DNA from: Echinicola arenosa
GTDB taxonomy: Bacteria > Bacteroidota > Bacteroidia > Cytophagales > Cyclobacteriaceae
Assembly (NCBI RefSeq): GCF_014841125.1
Contig: NZ_JACYTQ010000002.1
Span: forward strand, 1-64,000
Length of the DNA stretch: 64,000 nt
Direction: 5' to 3'
Numbering within the stretch: the stretch's first letter is position 1; each line of letters starts with the position of its first letter. Shown here piece by piece: positions 44,574-53,703 of the stretch. The notes under the pieces were generated by a model. That model had not been told where the DNA came from and searched no databases. It saw nothing but the letters and a program-made list of their open reading frames with translations. The position numbers and the translations under genes are program-made.

Positions 44574-45059
44574 ATGAAAACCCATTCCATTTTGAAGTCT
44601 TTTACCTTTTCATTTTTATTGCTAGGAATAGCACTCTTGATCTATGGCTGCAAAGCGCAGCGAGTAGACACCCAAGGCATTGTCGGCCAAGTGTACTGGG
44701 TGGAAGGCAATTTGATGCCCACCATCACTGAAGATAATTCTACTGTCCCTGAAAAGCCGGAAAGAGAAAAAGTAAAAAGAACCATCAGGGTGTATGAGCG
44801 TACCCATATCAATCAAGCCACTATGGGAGATGTGCTGTTTAAAGCTATTGAAACCCCTATGATTGCAGAAATAGAGACAGAAGAAGACGGAAGTTTTATC
44901 ATAGGACTTGCTCCCGGCAGTTACTCAATCTTTACCGTAGAAGAAGACGGTTACTTTGCCAATATCTATGATCTCGATAGTTATATCCAACCTATCGAAG
45001 TGCATGATGGAGAATGGACGAGCACCGAAATACTCATCAATTATAAAGCCGTTTATTAG
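44574..45059 (+). CDS. Small lipoprotein with carboxypeptidase-regulatory-like domain
   Basis: A 161-residue lipoprotein (lipobox LIYGC, C26). The rest is one beta-sandwich domain with ETEEDGSFIIGLAPGSYSIF, of the CarboxypepD-regulatory type. It is probably a periplasmic or surface accessory protein. Role unknown. A terminator follows. Confidence 0.7.
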   Translation: MKTHSILKSFTFSFLLLGIALLIYGCKAQRVDTQGIVGQVYWVEGNLMPTITEDNSTVPEKPEREKVKRTIRVYERTHINQATMGDVLFKAIETPMIAEIETEEDGSFIIGLAPGSYSIFTVEEDGYFANIYDLDSYIQPIEVHDGEWTSTEILINYKAVY

Positions 45060-45086
45060 ACTAATTTACCATCCACTAGACTTCAA

Positions 45087-45114
45087 GCACTCCCGACCCA
45101 GGAGTGCTTTTTTT
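45087..45114 (+). terminator. Terminator behind the small lipoprotein gene
   Basis: GCACTCC (45087-45093) pairs with GGAGTGC (45101-45107), followed by seven T (45108-45114). Confidence 0.85.
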
Positions 45115-45204
45115 ATTTATAACACAATTTTTCTTCTTTTTTTTCGATAAGGCGTGCAACCCTTTTTGTGTAACTTGTATCTACCTTATTGAAAGCCAAA
45201 CAAT

Positions 45205-45774
45205 ATGTTTATCAGAAAGACTTTTACAACAGAAGCTGACATCATAAAAGGTTGCCTCCAGGGAAATAGAAATGCCCAGAAGCACCTGTATGATCAGTAT
45301 GCTGGAAAGTTTTTGGCCATCTGCCGCCGATACATTAAAGACCGTGATCTGGCGGAAGATGTCATGATAGAAGGCTTTATGAAGATCTTTGAAAAATTGA
45401 CTCAGTACGAAAGTAAGGGAAGTTTCGAAGGGTGGATGAAAAGAATCATCGTAACCCAATCACTACTGACCTTGAGAAAAAACCAAAAACTTTCCATGGA
45501 GGTCAACCTGGAGCATCACCTGGAAGCGGGTATGCCACATTATGAGTTTGTGGACATGGAAGCCAATGAGTTGATGGAAATGATCCAAGAGTTACCTGTT
45601 GGATACAAGACAGTTTTCAACCTCTATGCCATAGAAGGTTACTCCCATGCTGAGGTCAGTGACTTATTGGGAATTTCGGAAAACACTTCCAAATCCCAAT
45701 TGAGCAGGGCAAGGGCCTTGTTGAAAGAAAAGATCACCCAAATACAATCAAAAGAAAGGAGCATCAATGGATAA
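45205..45774 (+). CDS. ECF RNA polymerase sigma factor
   Basis: A 189-residue ECF sigma factor: region 2 LYDQYAGKFLAICRRYIKDR and DLAEDVMIEGFMKIFEKL, region 4 EGYSHAEVSDLLGISENTSK. It is not linked to a SusC gene. The next gene overlaps it by 8 bases and may be its anti-sigma factor. The operon goes on to two barrels and a DUF4097 protein, which suggests an envelope-stress type circuit (inferred). Confidence 0.9.
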   Translation: MFIRKTFTTEADIIKGCLQGNRNAQKHLYDQYAGKFLAICRRYIKDRDLAEDVMIEGFMKIFEKLTQYESKGSFEGWMKRIIVTQSLLTLRKNQKLSMEVNLEHHLEAGMPHYEFVDMEANELMEMIQELPVGYKTVFNLYAIEGYSHAEVSDLLGISENTSKSQLSRARALLKEKITQIQSKERSING

Positions 45775-46555
45775 GCAAAAACACCCAATCGACGAACTTT
45801 TTAGCCAAAAGCTAAGAGAACATCAAGAAAAGCCAAGCGCTTTGGCTTGGGAAAAGCTGGAATCCCAATTTGGACCTGCTAAAAACACAGCCAAGTGGGT
45901 TTGGATGAGGGCGGCGGCTGTTTTCCTTGCCGTTTTTGCCTTGACCTATATACTCTGGGATCAGTCAGAAACCATTAAAACCAATAAGGGACCCGAACTT
46001 GCCCAGCAAGATATCCAAACCAGTCCTGCTGATACAAATGCAAAGGATCAAACAGAAGAGACCATAACCACTTCCGAAAGTATTTTAAATACTACAACAG
46101 AAAATGAAACTGATCAAGTGGATAAGAAAAGTATTCCGCCAACAATAATAGAAAACAAAAAACAGCCGGTTCGCAAAATCCAAAAAGAGGAGAATGTACC
46201 TCAGGCATCTTTGGTCGCAGAGAAAGTAACGCCGGTAGCAGTGCCTGATCCAAGTAATAACGTAAAGGAGTTGGTTCCTGAATTGGAGGTGCCCGAAGTA
46301 AAAATGGAAGAGCTGATTGCTGAAAACTCCCCGACTGCTCCTTCTGAAATTCAGGAAGCTGTTGCTTACAAAGTCAGCATCAAGTCCAATGGATTGACTG
46401 AAAAACCTAAGAAAGAAAATATTGTCGAAGAGATCGGAGACAAAATCAATACCCTAGGTGGATTATTGGGCAAAGTAGACCAAGGATATGCAGACCTGCA
46501 GGATGCAAAAAACAATCTCTTTGCTTCATTGATTACCAAAAAAGACAGAAACTAA
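45767..46555 (+). CDS. Putative anti-sigma factor, single-pass membrane protein
   Basis: A 262-residue protein. The first 40 residues (IDELFSQKLREHQEKPSALAW) form a cytoplasmic helix pair. A membrane helix follows at about 44-62 (WMRAAAVFLAVFALTYILW), then a long low-complexity periplasmic part rich in Glu, Thr, Pro and Lys. Topology and overlap with the sigma gene fit an anti-sigma factor, but no canonical zinc motif is seen. The name is inferred from context. Confidence 0.65.
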   Translation: MDKQKHPIDELFSQKLREHQEKPSALAWEKLESQFGPAKNTAKWVWMRAAAVFLAVFALTYILWDQSETIKTNKGPELAQQDIQTSPADTNAKDQTEETITTSESILNTTTENETDQVDKKSIPPTIIENKKQPVRKIQKEENVPQASLVAEKVTPVAVPDPSNNVKELVPELEVPEVKMEELIAENSPTAPSEIQEAVAYKVSIKSNGLTEKPKKENIVEEIGDKINTLGGLLGKVDQGYADLQDAKNNLFASLITKKDRN

Positions 46556-46578
46556 GCATTAACTTTAATTTCAATAAG

Positions 46579-47598
46579 ATGAAAAGATATTTGTTGGCCG
46601 TCATTTTTATGGCCCTGATACAGACCGCCTTTGGTTACGACAGCACCTCAGTGGCTGCTAAAGACAGCATCATCGTAGAATATGGACATTCCGGAAAGAT
46701 CGTGATCCTTGTCGATAACAAAGAAGACTTCCAAAAACTAAAAGCACTGGATGTCAATCAGATCATCCGGGAATTGGACTTGGAGTTGGACGAAGAAAGC
46801 GGGGAGCTTACCGTAGTGGAAATCAAAGACAAAGATGGTAAAGGAAAAGAAATCGTCCGCGTAGAAGAAGGGGGAGCAGAAACTGCTGTATCTGTAGGCC
46901 GCCTCAAAGTGATCGTCGATGAGTCTGGTCCAAACACGCAGGTGCGTATTGAAAAGCGAAAAAAAGTAGAGCCTCCTTTCAGAACCTATTTCAATGTAGA
47001 TCTGGGCATCAACAATTACCTGCGTGAAGGTGGTGGCTTCCCGACCTCAGATGACCCTTATGCAGTGAAAGGCTGGGGAAGCTGGAATGTAGGACTTAAT
47101 TGGATGGCCAGCCAACGATTATCCAAAGGATTCTACTGGGATTTCGGCCTAGGGGTACAGTGGTACAATTTTAAATTTGAAAACCGGGACTACCAGGCTG
47201 TGAGGGGTGATGAAAGCGTAGAATTTATCCAAAGAACGGATGTGGATGGCTTCAAAAGTAAAGTATCTGCCTCTTATATCACCGCCATGACGCTCTTAAA
47301 ATTGGATTTCGGCAGGATGAATGACAATGGCGAAAAAGGACTTAAAATCGCCGCAGGACCCTATTTTGGTTACAGAGTAGGTGGAAGGAGCAAATATGTT
47401 TACCGTGAACTTGATGGTTCTGGAAGACATAAGGACAAGTTAAACACAGGCATCTACCTTAACAATGTGAGATATGGCATTCGCGGAGAAATTGGCGTTG
47501 GCAGGGTAACTTTCTTCTCAACATACGACCTTAATGAGCTCTTCCAAGATGAAAAAGGTCCTGCATTGAATCCAATTGTTTTTGGACTGGTGTTTTAA
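46579..47598 (+). CDS. Outer-membrane beta-barrel protein A
   Basis: A 339-residue exported protein. Signal peptide 1-19 (ends TAFGY), a soluble linker rich in acidic residues (about 40-125), then a beta-barrel (about 135-339) with VKGWGSWNVGLNWMAS, GLGVQWYNFKFENRDY and NNVRYGIRGEIGVGRV, ending in Phe (FGLVF). It is a paralogue of the next gene: the same GSWNV, WYNFK and YDLNELFQ boxes appear in the same order. Confidence 0.8.
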   Translation: MKRYLLAVIFMALIQTAFGYDSTSVAAKDSIIVEYGHSGKIVILVDNKEDFQKLKALDVNQIIRELDLELDEESGELTVVEIKDKDGKGKEIVRVEEGGAETAVSVGRLKVIVDESGPNTQVRIEKRKKVEPPFRTYFNVDLGINNYLREGGGFPTSDDPYAVKGWGSWNVGLNWMASQRLSKGFYWDFGLGVQWYNFKFENRDYQAVRGDESVEFIQRTDVDGFKSKVSASYITAMTLLKLDFGRMNDNGEKGLKIAAGPYFGYRVGGRSKYVYRELDGSGRHKDKLNTGIYLNNVRYGIRGEIGVGRVTFFSTYDLNELFQDEKGPALNPIVFGLVF

Positions 47599-47643
47599 TC
47601 ATCAACAGGGAGCCCATCCCTGTATTTTAAAAATGACTTTGAC

Positions 47644-48438
47644 ATGAAAAAACTGATTTATACCATCGGGCTGATATTATGCGCATCCTCTCTTTCCATG
47701 GCCCAAGAGACTGTAAGAGATAATGATATTAAAAAGACCAAAGAATTCATGCTTTTTGGAAGTGAGTGGAAATATGAAAAGTACCATGATGCAAGCTGGA
47801 GTCTGACGACAAAAGGCACCAATACTGATATCGAGATCAGTGATGACAAAAACCGTCGGCACAGGTCTTCCCTGCACTTTGACCTAGGGATCAACTCTTG
47901 GGTCAATGACAACTCTGCCCCTACTGTTAAAGCATGGGGAAGCTGGAATGTGGCCATCAATTACCAACACCAATATAAGCTTTCCGATCACTTCTCTTTG
48001 ATCCCCAGCTTGGGCGTAAGTTGGTATAACTTCAAATTAGAGGACAAAGACCTTATTGCTCTGAAAACCAGTGAGGGGATAGTTTTCGAAGAGTATGAAG
48101 ATGGTGAAGGCACAAAGTCAAAAATTGCAGCCTCCTTTCTCAATTTAAGTTTCATCCCTACTTTCCACAGTGCCAATCAGCGCTTAGGCGTTGGCTTAGG
48201 CCCTTATGTGGGTTATAGAGTGGGTGGTAGGGGTAAATTCGTTTACGATGACGAAGATGGAAAATCCCATAAAATTATTGAGAATTCAAACATGTATGTC
48301 AACAACATCAGGTACGGGGGAAGACTGACTGTAACTGTAAGCAATGTGGACTTTTACGTAAATTACGACCTCAATGAGCTTTTCCAACAAGACAAAGGGC
48401 CGAAGGTAAACGCCCTTAGCTTCGGTTTGATTTTATAA
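47644..48438 (+). CDS. Outer-membrane beta-barrel protein B, paralogue of A
   Basis: A 264-residue exported protein (signal peptide ending SMAQE). The barrel has KAWGSWNVAINYQHQ, SLGVSWYNFKLEDKDL, NNIRYGGRLTVTVS and YDLNELFQ in the same order as the preceding protein, but it lacks the long N-terminal linker. The two genes thus look like a tandem duplication after which one gained or lost the linker domain. Forty-five bases separate them. Confidence 0.8.
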   Translation: MKKLIYTIGLILCASSLSMAQETVRDNDIKKTKEFMLFGSEWKYEKYHDASWSLTTKGTNTDIEISDDKNRRHRSSLHFDLGINSWVNDNSAPTVKAWGSWNVAINYQHQYKLSDHFSLIPSLGVSWYNFKLEDKDLIALKTSEGIVFEEYEDGEGTKSKIAASFLNLSFIPTFHSANQRLGVGLGPYVGYRVGGRGKFVYDDEDGKSHKIIENSNMYVNNIRYGGRLTVTVSNVDFYVNYDLNELFQQDKGPKVNALSFGLIL

Positions 48439-48489
48439 AATTATCAGAGCAGGATTACAATCTTTCCAACATTCATAACCAAGAACAGT

Positions 48490-49419
48490 ATGAAAACATT
48501 GACCAATACACTAAGGATAGCTTTCCTCTTCCTTTTTTTAGGAATAGCTTCCTCCTACGGACAATCGAAAATTCAGAAGAGTTTCGAGAACATCAGCAAA
48601 CTTGAAATTCAAGGTGGTAGCATAGAAATCAGCTACGAAGGTAACAGTTCCCAATCCGACATACAGGTGGAAGCAGATATGGGAAGTACAGAAAATGCGG
48701 ATAAAAACCTGATATTTATTACGGTAGGCAACACATTGAAAATATCCTATCAAACTCCTTCCAACAGCTGGAAGAGCAATGACAGGGGTAAAAAATATGT
48801 ACATATTTCCGGTCCTAAAAACATAGAACTTAGCGCAAGCAATTCCTCAGGAAAATTACATGTCAAGGGAGTATCTTCACCTAGCATTGACCTAAAGGCC
48901 AGCTCGGGAATGATCTTAGTCGAGGATATTGAAGGGGAGCTTAATTTGGCAGGTTCTTCTGGTAAGGTTGAAGCCAGAAATATTTCTGGTGAAGTAAACT
49001 GTAAAATGACCAGTGGTATTATGGAATTGGAATACATCAAAGGCAATACCAACTTAAGCTCTAGTAGCGGGAAGATCAAAGCCCAACATATTTCCGGGGA
49101 ACTGAATGTTAAAATCACCTCAGGGAGTGTGGATCTTGAAGACATCTCCACATTGGGAGAGCTAAAGCTTTCTTCAGGAATGATGAGTGCAAAAAAAGTA
49201 GGCTTTGGTCCAAACACCTCATTTATGGGATCTTCAGGTGCTTTCAAAATCAAAGCCGCAGCTATGCTTGACCAATATAATTATGACATGAGCGCAGGAA
49301 GCGGAATGGTAAAGGTAGGTAAAATGTCCTCTAGTGACCACTTGGTAATCGACCATGATGCCGATCATACCATTATCGGAAAGATTGGATCGGGCATGAT
49401 CTCCATTGAAGAATATTGA
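48490..49419 (+). CDS. DUF4097-family beta-strand-repeat protein
   Basis: A 309-residue exported protein (signal peptide ends YGQS). The body is a beta-helix-like set of repeats with GGSIEISYEG, ASSGMILVEDIEGELNLAGS and SSGKIKAQHISGELNVKITS, i.e. repeats of about 20 residues with S-G turns. It is probably a periplasmic or cell-envelope adhesin-like protein that acts in the sigma regulon. It closes the operon; a strong bidirectional terminator follows. Confidence 0.85.
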   Translation: MKTLTNTLRIAFLFLFLGIASSYGQSKIQKSFENISKLEIQGGSIEISYEGNSSQSDIQVEADMGSTENADKNLIFITVGNTLKISYQTPSNSWKSNDRGKKYVHISGPKNIELSASNSSGKLHVKGVSSPSIDLKASSGMILVEDIEGELNLAGSSGKVEARNISGEVNCKMTSGIMELEYIKGNTNLSSSSGKIKAQHISGELNVKITSGSVDLEDISTLGELKLSSGMMSAKKVGFGPNTSFMGSSGAFKIKAAAMLDQYNYDMSAGSGMVKVGKMSSSDHLVIDHDADHTIIGKIGSGMISIEEY

Positions 49420-49420
49420 C

Positions 49421-49462
49421 AAAAAAATCCCCGGAAATCTATAGATTTCCGGGGATTTTTTT
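49421..49462. terminator. Strong bidirectional terminator between convergent genes
   Basis: A perfect 19-bp stem (49421-49439 with 49444-49462) closes a TATA loop, with A7 and T7 ends, so it works on both strands. It overlaps the stop of the minus-strand gene at 49461. Confidence 0.9.
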
Positions 49463-49949
49463 ATTCTTCTCTTCGGCCGAAATCCACCACAGTTTGCAGG
49501 TCTTCTCCTTTTAACTTCAGAAGCCTGATAATCCTATCAGGAGTGGGCTTGCCCAAGGAAACAAAAACCAAGGTCACTGCATAAAGCACGGTAAAACCAG
49601 CATTTTGATATATCAGAAGCCCTATGGCACACAAAAAACCTGACGCAAACAATTGCCAAAACCTGGTCATGGTCATATTACTGTATCTTTCCAGTTTTGC
49701 TTCCAAGGGCATTAACGGGTTTCTTAACTTTTTCAATCCTTGATTGAAGTTCACAAAGCTGATCAGTAGCAAAGCTGAAACCAACCCCAGCAACACCGGC
49801 TTTAAGGCATCTGGCAAACTAGGGATGTCCAGGTCCATATTACTGCTGGTTGTATACAGGTAGGCAAATGCGAAAGCGGGCAAAGGAATGGCAATCAAGA
49901 TGAGTACATTCCTTTCCAATACCCTAAAATTCTTTTTCAGCATATTCAT
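49461..49949 (-). CDS. Small membrane protein coupled to the reductase gene
   Basis: A 162-residue protein with four hydrophobic segments (about 15-33, 48-67, 99-118, 121-140). It starts 4 bases after the reductase stop, so it is likely co-transcribed. It may be a membrane docking partner or fold-assisting factor. I recognise no family. Confidence 0.65.
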   Translation of the reverse strand: MNMLKKNFRVLERNVLILIAIPLPAFAFAYLYTTSSNMDLDIPSLPDALKPVLLGLVSALLLISFVNFNQGLKKLRNPLMPLEAKLERYSNMTMTRFWQLFASGFLCAIGLLIYQNAGFTVLYAVTLVFVSLGKPTPDRIIRLLKLKGEDLQTVVDFGRREE

Positions 49950-49953
49950 CAGC

Positions 49954-51066
49954 TTATCCGATATCTACTTTGACATCTTCTGAGGTAGGGTGAGAAACAC
50001 AGCAAAGAATGTAACCTTCTTTCTTTTCGTTTTCACTTAGTCCTGCATCTTGTTCCATGCTTACCTCTCCACTGGTCAGCCTGCCCCTACAAGCTGTACA
50101 AAGCCCACTTTGACAGCTATAGGGCATATCATGTCCTTCGTCCAAGCCTGCTTCCAGGATGGTCTTCCCAGGAGGTACTTCAAAAGTATAGGTCTCCCCT
50201 TCGAGATTGATACTTACCTCACGTGTCAAAGCTGTTTGGCCCTCGGATTTTTCTTTAGCGGCTTCTTCCGCCTCATCAGAGGAAGATGTATAGAAGCTCT
50301 CCCTATGGATAGAATCATGAGAAACGTCCATTTTCAACAGTGCTTCCACACTCGCTTCCATTAATCCTTCTGGACCACATAGAAAATACAGTTCTTTTTC
50401 GGCTTCTGAATAATGTTTTGTCTTCAACACATCTTCTATCACACTTTCATTTAGCCGGCCCTTAAAACCTGACCATTCTTCTGATGGCTGGGAAAGGATA
50501 TGCACCACTTCAAATCGGCCTTCATATTTCTTGGTCAAATCCTGAATCTGCTGATCAAAGATGATTTGATCTTCCGATCGGTTACAATAAATCAAAGTCA
50601 CCTTAGACTGTGGTTCATTGACCAAAACGGACTTACCAATCCCTATAATCGGTGTAATACCACTTCCTCCTGCAATCATAATGAAGTGGTTTTTGTTCTT
50701 CGAATGAAAATCAGTAGTAAAGTGGCCTAGGGGTTTCATCACCTCTATGGTCTTTCCGGGCTTAATATTTTCATTGAGAAAATTGGACACCACGCCACCG
50801 TCAATCCTCTTTACCGTGATACCGGGATGTGGGTCTAAATATGGAGAGGTACAAAGGCTATAAGACCTTCTTTCTTCCTTCCCGTTTACCTCTAATATCA
50901 AGGTCAAAAATTGACCCGGCTGATATTCCAAGTATGGTTCTGGCTGCTCAAAATATATACTGACTGCATCAGGAGTTTCCTTCACCACCTCTCTGACTTT
51001 CAGCGATAAATATTGACCTCCTCTTTTCTTCTCTTCTTTATTTTTTTTGAATAGGCTAAATAACAT
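49954..51066 (-). CDS. Ferredoxin-NADP reductase-like protein with C-terminal 2Fe-2S domain
   Basis: A 370-residue cytosolic flavoprotein. The FAD part has RRSYSLCTSP and PGQFLTL; the NAD part has GGSGITPIIGI and FLCGPEGLMEASVEALLK. The C-terminal plant-type 2Fe-2S domain has CQSGLCTAC (C318, C323, C326) and a last Cys in ILCCV (about 355-356). This is the layout of PaaE-like reductases that feed oxygenases or desaturases. No oxygenase subunit lies next to it. Confidence 0.88.
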   Translation of the reverse strand: MLFSLFKKNKEEKKRGGQYLSLKVREVVKETPDAVSIYFEQPEPYLEYQPGQFLTLILEVNGKEERRSYSLCTSPYLDPHPGITVKRIDGGVVSNFLNENIKPGKTIEVMKPLGHFTTDFHSKNKNHFIMIAGGSGITPIIGIGKSVLVNEPQSKVTLIYCNRSEDQIIFDQQIQDLTKKYEGRFEVVHILSQPSEEWSGFKGRLNESVIEDVLKTKHYSEAEKELYFLCGPEGLMEASVEALLKMDVSHDSIHRESFYTSSSDEAEEAAKEKSEGQTALTREVSINLEGETYTFEVPPGKTILEAGLDEGHDMPYSCQSGLCTACRGRLTSGEVSMEQDAGLSENEKKEGYILCCVSHPTSEDVKVDIG

Positions 51067-51364
51067 TCCTCTTTGAATTTTATCCTGTATTGTTATTTGG
51101 CTTCAAAATTAAGGCCGATTTTTTTAAAATCCCCCTAATCCTAAAGTTAAAATCCTTTATACAACATATTATTCAAAAAGATGTTCCCAAAAGCGGAACA
51201 ATAGATCAGTTCAAACCATACATCTAACATTGATAAGCGCGTTTTGTACCTATATAGATCACTGCACGGATATTTTTTTTTCACGGCTTTGTAGCGTTTT
51301 TACATAAGCTTACGTTTCGAGAACAAAAGCAGAAAAAGAAAGAGAAGTAATAGATTAAACCAAC

Positions 51365-52117
51365 ATGATTATGTTAACCGGAGTAAACAAAAACAAAATG
51401 CTTATGAATTGGAAGAGAACACTTGGACTCTTTTTCCTAGCCCTATCACCTTTAGTGATTACCAGCTGTTTGGATGATGAAGATGCAGCAGACATTCCTC
51501 CTGTCGCTTACGTGGCTTACTACCATGGATCACCTGAAACGGGAGCTGTCAGTATCTATGCGGACGGAAGACTATATAACACCAATAACTTTGAGTATAC
51601 TGACTTCTTTACTTATGGAAATTATTATACGGGTGAGAGAAACCTTTCATTCAAAAACAGGAATGCGGCCAATTCATTGTTGGACACAGCCGTAACGCTC
51701 AATGAGAACCAACCCTACACTTTCTTCTTTATTGATGGAGAAGAGTCAGCCATGGAAACGGTCATAGCTGAGGATAACTGGGATGAACCTTCTGAGGGTA
51801 AAGCCATGATCAGATTGGTGCACTTATCTCCTGATGCTCCAGCAGTAAATCTTGTTGTAAATGATGATGAAGCAGCAACATTCTCCAATCAGGAATACAA
51901 AAATGTTACTGATTTCGTAGAAATAGATGCGGAACTTACTTCCTTTAACATCACCAATGCGACAACAGGCGAAGTAATCTTGACGGCTGAAGACCTTGAC
52001 CTTCGCACACAAAGAATCTATACCGTTATTGTAAGAGGTTACGCAGCTCCTGAAGAGGCCTCTTCTTCTATCGATGACCTAAGCTTGCAAGTCATCAGGA
52101 ACTATCCGAATTATTAA
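51365..52117 (+). CDS. DUF4397-domain lipoprotein
   Basis: A 250-residue exported lipoprotein (lipobox VITSC, C35 from this start). Starts at 51398 or 51404 give a shorter signal peptide and are equally possible. Two beta domains follow with AYVAYYHGSPETGAVSIYAD and IRLVHLSPDAPAVNLVVNDD, the DUF4397 signature. Function unknown; relatives are cell-surface proteins. A terminator follows. Confidence 0.88.
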   Translation: MIMLTGVNKNKMLMNWKRTLGLFFLALSPLVITSCLDDEDAADIPPVAYVAYYHGSPETGAVSIYADGRLYNTNNFEYTDFFTYGNYYTGERNLSFKNRNAANSLLDTAVTLNENQPYTFFFIDGEESAMETVIAEDNWDEPSEGKAMIRLVHLSPDAPAVNLVVNDDEAATFSNQEYKNVTDFVEIDAELTSFNITNATTGEVILTAEDLDLRTQRIYTVIVRGYAAPEEASSSIDDLSLQVIRNYPNY

Positions 52118-52148
52118 AAATTATTCCAACTATTGTTCATAAGCACAG

Positions 52149-52182
52149 GGGTAGGTTGTCCAAGGGACAGCCTACCCTTTTT
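52149..52182 (+). terminator. Terminator behind the DUF4397 gene
   Basis: GGGTAGGTTGTCC (52149-52161) pairs with GGACAGCCTACCC (52165-52177), with one wobble pair; five T follow. Confidence 0.85.
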
Positions 52183-52254
52183 CGTTTGAGCCAGTATAAC
52201 AAGCCTTTGAATGAAAATAAAACCAAATAAGGGGGCTTTTACGTTATAAAAAAT

Positions 52255-52262
52255 TATTTTTG
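52255..52262 (+). promoter_or_regulatory. Probable -7 element of purB
   Basis: TATTTTTG matches TANNTTTG and lies 31 bases before the purB ATG. No good -33 box at 19 bases was seen. Confidence 0.4.
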
Positions 52263-52293
52263 CAGCGTCATTCAATTTCAAACAGAAGTTATC

Positions 52294-53637
52294 ATGAATT
52301 TAAATACGCTGACCGCTGTATCCTCTGTAGATGGAAGGTATGGAAGTAAAACAGCCCCTCTAAGAGCCTTTTTTTCTGAATATGCCCTAATCAAATATAG
52401 AGTACGGGTTGAGGTGGAATATTTCATTGCCTTATGCGAAATGCCTTTACCTCAGCTAAAGGGCATCTCCAAAGATCTTTTCCCAAAACTCCGTGCCATA
52501 GTAGATAACTTTTCAGAATCAGATGCAGAGGCCATCAAAGAAATAGAAAAGACTACCAACCATGATGTGAAAGCGGTGGAGTATTTTTTGAAAAATGAGT
52601 TTGACAAGCTGGGACTGGAAGCCCAAAAAGAGTTCATCCATTTCGGGTTGACTTCTCAAGACATCAACAACACTTCTACGCCTCTTATGCTGAAAGAAGG
52701 TTTGGCAGAGGTTATACTTCCTTGCTTAAACGAAGTTATCAGCAAACTCAAAAGCCAAGTCGAAGAATGGAAGGATATCTCCATGCTCGCCAAGACCCAC
52801 GGACAGCCTGCTTCTCCTACCCGTTTAGGAAAAGAGTTCCAAGTGTTTGTCACGAGACTTGAAAACCAACTGGCCCTTTTGGAACAAGTTCCCCATTCAG
52901 CCAAATTCGGTGGAGCTACCGGAAATATGAACGCCCATAAGGTGGCCTATCCTGAACTGGAGTGGACTGCTTTTGCTAACAATTTTGTGACGCAATATTT
53001 AGGCTTAGAAAGAAGTTTCCCAACCACGCAGATTGAACATTATGACAACCTTGCTGCTCTATTTGATGGTCTAAAGCGTATCAATACCATTTTGCTGGAC
53101 CTCTCGAAGGACGTTTGGCAATATGTCAGCATGAACTACTTTAAGCAAAAAATCAAAGCAGGTGAAATTGGTTCTTCAGCTATGCCCCATAAGGTCAACC
53201 CTATTGACTTTGAAAATGCAGAAGGTAACTTGGGCATTGCCAATGCCTTGTTGGAGCACCTGGCGGCCAAACTCCCTATCAGTAGGCTTCAAAGAGACCT
53301 TACAGATAGTACGGTATTGCGCGTAATCGGTGTGCCATTGGCCCATATGTTGATTTCATTTGAGTCCTTGAAAAAAGGTTTGGGCAAATTGGAGCTTAAC
53401 CAAGCGGCGATTGAGGCGGATTTGGAAGAAAACTGGGCTGTAGTGGCAGAAGCCATCCAGACTGTCCTCAGAAGAGAGGCATATCCTAAACCGTATGAAG
53501 CATTAAAAGAACTTACCAGAACCAATTCCAAAATCACCGAACAATCTATTAAGGAGTTTATTGAAACTTTAAATGTTTCGGATGAGATCAAAGCAGAATT
53601 GAGGGTAATTTCTCCATTCAACTACACTGGCTTGTAA
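52294..53637 (+). CDS. purB: Adenylosuccinate lyase
   Basis: A 447-residue cytosolic enzyme of purine synthesis. It splits SAICAR to AICAR and adenylosuccinate to AMP, each with release of fumarate. The family signature GSSAMPHKVNP is at about 293-303. The early box is SVDGRYGSKT, a middle box is THGQPASPTRLGKE (about 170) and the helical bundle is of normal length. Single gene; a bidirectional terminator closes it. Confidence 0.97.
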   Translation: MNLNTLTAVSSVDGRYGSKTAPLRAFFSEYALIKYRVRVEVEYFIALCEMPLPQLKGISKDLFPKLRAIVDNFSESDAEAIKEIEKTTNHDVKAVEYFLKNEFDKLGLEAQKEFIHFGLTSQDINNTSTPLMLKEGLAEVILPCLNEVISKLKSQVEEWKDISMLAKTHGQPASPTRLGKEFQVFVTRLENQLALLEQVPHSAKFGGATGNMNAHKVAYPELEWTAFANNFVTQYLGLERSFPTTQIEHYDNLAALFDGLKRINTILLDLSKDVWQYVSMNYFKQKIKAGEIGSSAMPHKVNPIDFENAEGNLGIANALLEHLAAKLPISRLQRDLTDSTVLRVIGVPLAHMLISFESLKKGLGKLELNQAAIEADLEENWAVVAEAIQTVLRREAYPKPYEALKELTRTNSKITEQSIKEFIETLNVSDEIKAELRVISPFNYTGL

Positions 53638-53656
53638 TAATTATAGGATTTAAAAG

Positions 53657-53703
53657 AAAGAGGCTTTCCCTGAAGCATTAAGTTACAAGGAAAGCCTCTT
53701 TTT
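53657..53703. terminator. Bidirectional terminator between purB and ctlX
   Basis: AAAGAGGCTTTCC (53657-53669) pairs with GGAAAGCCTCTTT (53689-53701), with A/T runs on both sides. Confidence 0.85.
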
